Positions 15,128 through 18,753 of a DNA stretch of 18,753 bases are shown here, one piece after another. The notes under the pieces were generated by a model that was given only the letters and a program-made list of their open reading frames with translations, was not told the DNA's origin and ran no database searches. This DNA comes from an uncultured Muribaculaceae bacterium. GTDB lineage: Bacteria > Bacteroidota > Bacteroidia > Bacteroidales > Muribaculaceae. Where the stretch lies: the NCBI GenBank assembly GCA_910579605.1, contig CAJTUG010000016.1:16519-35271 (forward strand), written 5' to 3'. Within the stretch, counting starts at the first letter, position 1; each line of letters begins with the position of its first letter. A program made the position numbers and the translations under genes.

Positions 15128-16545
15128 ACTCCTCTACCGGTTACTACTGTTATTATTGTATGGAGCAATATCTTAATATCTACTCCGATAGACACGTTTT
15201 CTATGTAAATAATATCAAAAGCAAGGCGCTCAAGCATTTCGTCGATGCTTTGGGCATAGCCAAATTTAACCAGGCCCAAAGATGTTATGCCGGGTCGCAC
15301 TTGGTGAACAAGGCTATAGGCCGGATATAACTCTTCAAGCTGTCTCACATAATACTCCCTTTCCGGCCGCGGACCAACTACCGACATATCGCCTACCAAA
15401 ACATTCCAAAACTGAGGAAGCTCGTCTAAACGGAATTTGCGCAAATAATGTCCTACTTTAGTTATCCTCGGGTCTGTTGGCGATGAAAGAGCCGGACCGT
15501 TTTTTTCCGCGTCGGTATACATAGAGCGGAATTTCACTATCTTGAAGATTTTTTTATGGTAACCGACCCTTTCCTGTCGATAAAAGACAGGACCTCTGGA
15601 ATCCAATTTCACAGCAAGGGCAATGGCAGCATAAACTGGCAGAAGAACCAAGATAGCACATGCCGAAATCAATATGTCGCTCACTCGCTTCAGGTTTATC
15701 ACATGAGGCGGTATCCTGGCGTTTGAGATATCTATGAGAGGTTCGGCTTTGAGCGAGTGTACTCGCGGCTTGGTTACAAGAACGTTGTAGAGGCTCGGCG
15801 TGAGGTAAAGAGCGCGTTTAAGCCCATATAATTCGTAGATAATTTCTGCCGTGCGTGGCAAGCCTGCCCCGGATGGCATTATTATGAGTGCTTCAATCTT
15901 CTTGTCGTCGCATAACCTTTGCAGATTTTTATCTCGGTAAATAGGTAGCCCCTGGTGGGTCGTTTGCGCATTCTCGTTGTCCAAATCCACGAATCCAATA
16001 ATATCCAAGCCTGTTTGTGCCTGAGAGTTGATGAGACGCGAAGCATGGATAGAATTATCTTGAGAAGCGCCTATTATCAAAGCCTTGACTCGATATCTGC
16101 CTTCTCTCACCGCTCTTGCCATACCTGTGGTGAGATATAAGCGTATTGATTCGGTAGGAATAAAGAAACACAGAAAAAGAACAAGTATTAGAGCGTAGTT
16201 GGTCATGCGCTCTGCGACATTATCGTTTATAAGAGCCGTAAAATATACGCCGAGCATACCTATAAACGACACTACAGCAGTGTTGATAAGCTCATCCAAT
16301 CGAGATTTGAAAACACTGTTGTCGCGGTTATAGCTTCCCGATAACGCATATAGCAAAACCATACATACAGGCACAAACAATTGGCCGAAAAGTACAGGCT
16401 TTGTTGTCAACCACTCAAGGAGGGAAATGGAATAGTCGTGGGGGAGGCGCAAATATCGGATAAAGTTAAATAGCAACCAACCGACATTTACAGAGAGAAA
16501 GTCGGCTACTATATATTTTATCCTGAATTTGTTTATATCACCCAT
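15124..16545 (-). CDS. Polyprenyl-phosphate sugar-1-phosphate transferase
   Basis: The 473-residue membrane protein has four N-terminal hydrophobic helices (within about residues 10-140), a Rossmann-like CoA-binding_3 domain (about 150-275, VKALIIGASQDNS, DIIGFVDLDN), then a membrane helix (about 288-312) and the C-terminal bacterial sugar transferase domain. The catalytic core shows FYRQERVGYHKKIFKIVKFRSM, the FRLDELPQFW motif with Asp374-Glu375, GPRPERE (391-397) and RPGITSLG (418-425). Family members transfer a hexose 1-phosphate onto undecaprenyl phosphate, starting exopolysaccharide, capsule or glycoprotein glycan synthesis. The sugar cannot be told from sequence. No other glycan gene is next to it, so it is an orphan initiator here. 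It starts five bases after tsaC and its stop overlaps the ClC gene. Confidence 0.94.
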   Translation of the reverse strand: MGDINKFRIKYIVADFLSVNVGWLLFNFIRYLRLPHDYSISLLEWLTTKPVLFGQLFVPVCMVLLYALSGSYNRDNSVFKSRLDELINTAVVSFIGMLGVYFTALINDNVAERMTNYALILVLFLCFFIPTESIRLYLTTGMARAVREGRYRVKALIIGASQDNSIHASRLINSQAQTGLDIIGFVDLDNENAQTTHQGLPIYRDKNLQRLCDDKKIEALIIMPSGAGLPRTAEIIYELYGLKRALYLTPSLYNVLVTKPRVHSLKAEPLIDISNARIPPHVINLKRVSDILISACAILVLLPVYAAIALAVKLDSRGPVFYRQERVGYHKKIFKIVKFRSMYTDAEKNGPALSSPTDPRITKVGHYLRKFRLDELPQFWNVLVGDMSVVGPRPEREYYVRQLEELYPAYSLVHQVRPGITSLGLVKFGYAQSIDEMLERLAFDIIYIENVSIGVDIKILLHTIITVVTGRGV

Positions 16546-16550
16546 ATGGC

Positions 16551-17132
16551 CTACGGGCGTATGATTTTAAAAAGGCCTCCCTCAGAAAGACGTATCACCG
16601 ACGATGGTACTGATGATGCATCTTCTTCGCGGCGTGATAGACAGATATAGTCTACTGCCTCTTTTATTTCTGCACTTATTTGCCCGAAACATTGTGGGGT
16701 TTCTTGGCCGCTGACATTTGCTGAGGTAGAAACCAATGGTTTGCCGAAAGCTTTGCAAAGTTGGGAACTGAACTCTTCTCCGGTGACTCGTACTCCTATT
16801 GTCCCATCGGGCGCCAACAGATTTTCTGCTATGCCGGCGCCGGGAAAGGGTGAATCGTACACTATGGTTACGGGTTTCTCTGAGTACTCGATAAGTTGGT
16901 AAGCGACCTCAGGGATATTGTCTACCGTGTGCTCAAGCTGAGCCAGACTTCCCACCAAAGTTATAAGTGCCTTGGCGTCGTTGCGACGTTTGATTTTGAA
17001 TATCCTGTCGACAGCTTCTTTGTTGCAGGCATCGCAACCTAATCCCCACACAGTGTCGGTGGGATACAATACAACGCCACCGTTTCGGAGGATTTTTACG
17101 GCTTCACGGATGTCGGCTGTATAGTCGGTCAT
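16551..17132 (-). CDS. tsaC: L-threonylcarbamoyladenylate synthase
   Basis: The 193-residue protein of the YrdC/Sua5 fold makes threonylcarbamoyl-AMP from threonine, bicarbonate and ATP, the first step in the t6A modification of ANN-decoding tRNAs. Diagnostic segments are LYPTDTVWGLGCDA (22-35), the KIKRRNDAKAL basic loop (47-56), the PVTIVYDSP strand (87-95), GTIGVRV (110-116) and STSANVSG (135-142). The length fits the short, single-domain TsaC form without the Sua5 C-terminal extension. The start overlaps the tsaB stop as ATGA, linking two proteins of the same pathway. Confidence 0.96.
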   Translation of the reverse strand: MTDYTADIREAVKILRNGGVVLYPTDTVWGLGCDACNKEAVDRIFKIKRRNDAKALITLVGSLAQLEHTVDNIPEVAYQLIEYSEKPVTIVYDSPFPGAGIAENLLAPDGTIGVRVTGEEFSSQLCKAFGKPLVSTSANVSGQETPQCFGQISAEIKEAVDYICLSRREEDASSVPSSVIRLSEGGLFKIIRP

Positions 17133-17824
17133 AATACTTTGTTTTTCGGTTTTGTAGCTTGGAAATCTTTGAGATACAAAGGGGTAGAGTAGGCTACGTC
17201 TATGAAATCGCGGCGCATGAAGGCTTGTTCTGCAAGGGCTGTCATGCCCGAAGCCAATGGCACGATGTCGGAAACGAAACGTACATTTGCATTGCTTTCC
17301 ATTATTTCTCGGGCTTTATCGGCGCCGCTGCCGAAAAATAATACCGGTCTGCCGCTGTTTCTTATGTCGGAATAAGAACCTTCGTCAAGAATGAGAGCAT
17401 GTGGCTCAGCCAACGGAGTGAGTGTCATGTCATAAGCTGCCGTATAGATTTCCATGCGGCGAGCATCTATCATGGGAATGAATATGGTGTCGGCTTCGGG
17501 CATTTCTTCAAACATAACCTGAGTGGCGAGAAGCTTAAGTGTGTCAATACCTATCAACGGTATATCTAAAGCATAGGCCAAACCTTTGGCTTCGCTGAGT
17601 CCTATACGCAAACCGGTATAGCTGCCCGGGCCGAGGCTCACGGCAACGGCGTTGAGTTTGAGCTCATGAGATGACAAATGATCAAGACAGTTCTTGATAA
17701 AACCCGAAAGAACTTCGGCATGGTTACGGCCACGGTCGGTCAATTGCTTAAGTACAGAACCGTCGGCTGTCAAAGCCACGGAACAATCTGGTCCGGAGGT
17801 TTCTATGTTTAATATAATAGCCAT
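17129..17824 (-). CDS. tsaB: tRNA t6A modification scaffold TsaB
   Basis: The 231-residue ASKHA-fold protein is the TsaB partner that stabilises TsaD and TsaE for transfer of the threonylcarbamoyl group to tRNA A37. Visible motifs are the opening ILNIETSGPDCSVAL, RNHAEVL (33-39) and SLGPGSYTGLRIGLSEAKGLA (63-83). The length is normal for TsaB and too short for TsaD, which also has metal-binding histidines not seen here. It is the first gene of the run and has its own -7 element only 19 bases upstream, implying a leader of roughly a dozen bases. It diverges from yicC. Confidence 0.95.
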   Translation of the reverse strand: MAIILNIETSGPDCSVALTADGSVLKQLTDRGRNHAEVLSGFIKNCLDHLSSHELKLNAVAVSLGPGSYTGLRIGLSEAKGLAYALDIPLIGIDTLKLLATQVMFEEMPEADTIFIPMIDARRMEIYTAAYDMTLTPLAEPHALILDEGSYSDIRNSGRPVLFFGSGADKAREIMESNANVRFVSDIVPLASGMTALAEQAFMRRDFIDVAYSTPLYLKDFQATKPKNKVL

Positions 17825-17843
17825 AGTAGTCTTGGTTTAGCCA

Positions 17844-17851
17844 CAAAGTTA
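17844..17851 (-). promoter_or_regulatory. -7 promoter element for tsaB operon
   Basis: On the minus strand this reads TAACTTTG, an exact TAnnTTTG match, 19 bases before the tsaB start. Its upstream -33 region is occupied by the shared element at 17859-17878. Confidence 0.75.
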
Positions 17852-17858
17852 CGCATTT

Positions 17859-17878
17859 TTTGCGGCAAAACATACTAA
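17859..17878. promoter_or_regulatory. 20-base element shared with DUF6242 promoter (copy 2)
   Basis: The stretch matches 10129-10148 at 17 of 20 positions, with minus-strand core TTAGTATGTTTTG. It lies seven bases upstream of the tsaB -7 element and 17 bases upstream of the yicC -7 element, so it spans the -33 regions of both divergent promoters. Confidence 0.4.
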
Positions 17879-17895
17879 ATGCCGCCGATATTTTG

Positions 17896-17903
17896 TAATT
17901 TTG
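17896..17903 (+). promoter_or_regulatory. -7 promoter element for yicC
   Basis: The bases read TAATTTTG, an exact TAnnTTTG match on the plus strand. This would start the transcript near 17909-17912 and give yicC a leader of about 80 bases, much longer than that of tsaB. Confidence 0.65.
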
Positions 17904-17913
17904 CATTTCAGAT

Positions 17914-17973
17914 AAAAACGCCGCAAGTGTAAGCTCTTAAAAATCAAGTATCCTTGGCGTTTGGGATAGCTTG
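17914..17973 (+). promoter_or_regulatory. Structured 5' leader of yicC (possible pseudoknot)
   Basis: CAAGTATCC (17945-17953) pairs with GGATAGCTTG (17964-17973), nine pairs with one bulged G at 17969, closing a ten-base loop. Seven loop bases, GGCGTTT (17956-17962), are complementary to AAACGCC (17916-17922) near the expected transcript start, allowing a pseudoknot or an alternative long hairpin. No T-run follows, so it is not a terminator. The structure ends 16 bases before the ATG. Confidence 0.45.
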
Positions 17974-17989
17974 TATATCGTATTTTACC

Positions 17990-18753
17990 ATGCTAATGTC
18001 AATGACGGGTTTCGGTAAGGCTTCTGCCGAAACTGCTTCAAAAAAAATAACAGCCGAAATCAAGTCGCTTAATTCCAAACAGCTCGATTTGACTGTGAGG
18101 ATTCCATATACTTTCCGCGAAAATGAACTTGAAGTGAGAAATACCGTCGGCCATGTGCTCGAACGTGGTAAAATCGATGTGAGTATTTCTGTGGAAAACA
18201 AATCGGTTGCAGATGCCGGGGTAACAGCATCTCTCAACGTGGAGGCCATGGAAAATTATTGCCGGCAGATTAAGAGTGCTGCAGATACTCTTGGGATTCC
18301 GGAACCAAGCGATTGGTATTCGGTACTCATGCGTTTTCCCGATGTAATCCAGACTATATCACCCGAAAGTGCCGATGAAACTCAAGTGGCGGCATTGAAC
18401 GAAGCTGTCGAGGGTGCGGTCAATGCTCTCATGAACCATCGCCGTGCAGAAGGTATAGAGCTTGAAAAATTCTTTGCTGAAAGAATAGAAATAATTTCCG
18501 ACCTCCTTGCGCAGATAGATCCTTTTGAGAAAGAAAGGGTGGCAAAAATACGCTCGCGTCTTGAAGAGGGGATTTCTAAAATCCCGGCAGTAGATTTCGA
18601 TAAAGGCCGATTGGAACAGGAAATGATTTTCTACATAGAGAAACTTGATGTGAATGAAGAAAAACAGCGACTTGGCAAGCACTTGGCTTATTTCATGGAG
18701 ACAATGGCGCTCCCGCAACCCGGGCAAGGAAAAAAACTCGGTTTTATTGCTCA
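17990..18753 (+). CDS. yicC: YicC-family endoribonuclease (3' end outside window)
   Basis: This open frame runs without a stop from the ATG at 17990 to the window edge (254 codons). It begins MLMSMTGFGKASAE, the hallmark YicC start, followed by EIKSLNSKQLDLTVRIP and a basic-acidic helical region. Downstream are NHRRAEGIELEKFFAER and ERVAKIRSRLEEGI, then DKGRLEQEMIFYIEKLDVNEEKQRL and the beginning of the C-terminal GKKLGF segment. About 35 residues of the C-terminal domain (DUF1732) appear to be cut off by the window. YicC of E. coli is an endoribonuclease acting on small RNAs; the role in Bacteroidetes is not established. An in-frame stop at 17930 limits the start; ATGs at 17996 and 18002 are alternatives. 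It is transcribed divergently from tsaB. Confidence 0.95.
   Translation, partial: MLMSMTGFGKASAETASKKITAEIKSLNSKQLDLTVRIPYTFRENELEVRNTVGHVLERGKIDVSISVENKSVADAGVTASLNVEAMENYCRQIKSAADTLGIPEPSDWYSVLMRFPDVIQTISPESADETQVAALNEAVEGAVNALMNHRRAEGIELEKFFAERIEIISDLLAQIDPFEKERVAKIRSRLEEGISKIPAVDFDKGRLEQEMIFYIEKLDVNEEKQRLGKHLAYFMETMALPQPGQGKKLGFIA

Noticed and set aside
18359..18727. Minus-strand open frame at the right edge (also 17944-18249)
   Set aside because: Both are antisense to yicC, whose plus-strand protein has clear family motifs throughout.
1..18753. CRISPR arrays, tRNA/rRNA genes, insertion sequences, integrases or toxin-antitoxin pairs
   Set aside because: Looked for on both strands; no repeat-spacer pattern, cloverleaf, transposase motif or small paired gene was found. 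The region reads as core genome.

Overview
The window reads as chromosomal core DNA of a Bacteroidales bacterium. The evidence is the gene set: an outer-membrane assembly cluster with two OmpH/Skp paralogues and DUF6089/DUF6242-type envelope proteins, a class II aldolase and a glutaminase-fused NadE. In addition, TAnnTTTG, the Bacteroidetes -7 promoter element, sits in every larger intergenic gap. A gut Muribaculaceae-like member is possible, but I cannot prove the family from sequence alone. I see no insertion sequence, phage gene, CRISPR array, tRNA or rRNA. No stretch over 300 bases lacks a gene; the largest gap is 165 bases.

Layout: sixteen genes lie on the minus strand and one partial gene, at the right edge, on the plus strand. 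Read in transcription order from the right, the first run is tsaB-tsaC-sugar transferase-ClC channel-proC-ssb-ypfJ-ribD (17824 down to 10183). It is packed with four ATGA stop/start overlaps, and its first gene has a recognisable promoter. The second run (10092 down to 3294) is the envelope cluster: DUF6242-like lipoprotein, DUF6089-like outer-membrane protein, uppS, bamA and two ompH/skp genes. It starts at its own promoter and ends at a clear intrinsic terminator at 3231-3268. Then come nadE and fba, each with its own -7 element, and a very strong terminator at 24-54 closes fba. On the plus strand, yicC diverges from tsaB across a 165-base intergenic region and runs off the window.

How the genes work together: TsaC and TsaB supply the threonylcarbamoyl-AMP and the scaffold for tRNA t6A. 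UppS makes the undecaprenyl carrier that the polyprenyl-phosphate sugar transferase loads with sugar. BamA inserts outer-membrane proteins that Skp-like chaperones escort. ProC, RibD, NadE and Fba are metabolic housekeeping enzymes.

I do not see a novel defence or biosynthetic system. The points most worth a second look are small: a foldable, possibly pseudoknotted 5' leader in front of yicC; a 20-base element shared by the tsaB/yicC and DUF6242 promoters; a CxxCH haem-attachment-like motif at the C-terminus of the DUF6089-like protein; a tail-less SSB; and two uncharacterised envelope proteins at the head of the bamA operon.
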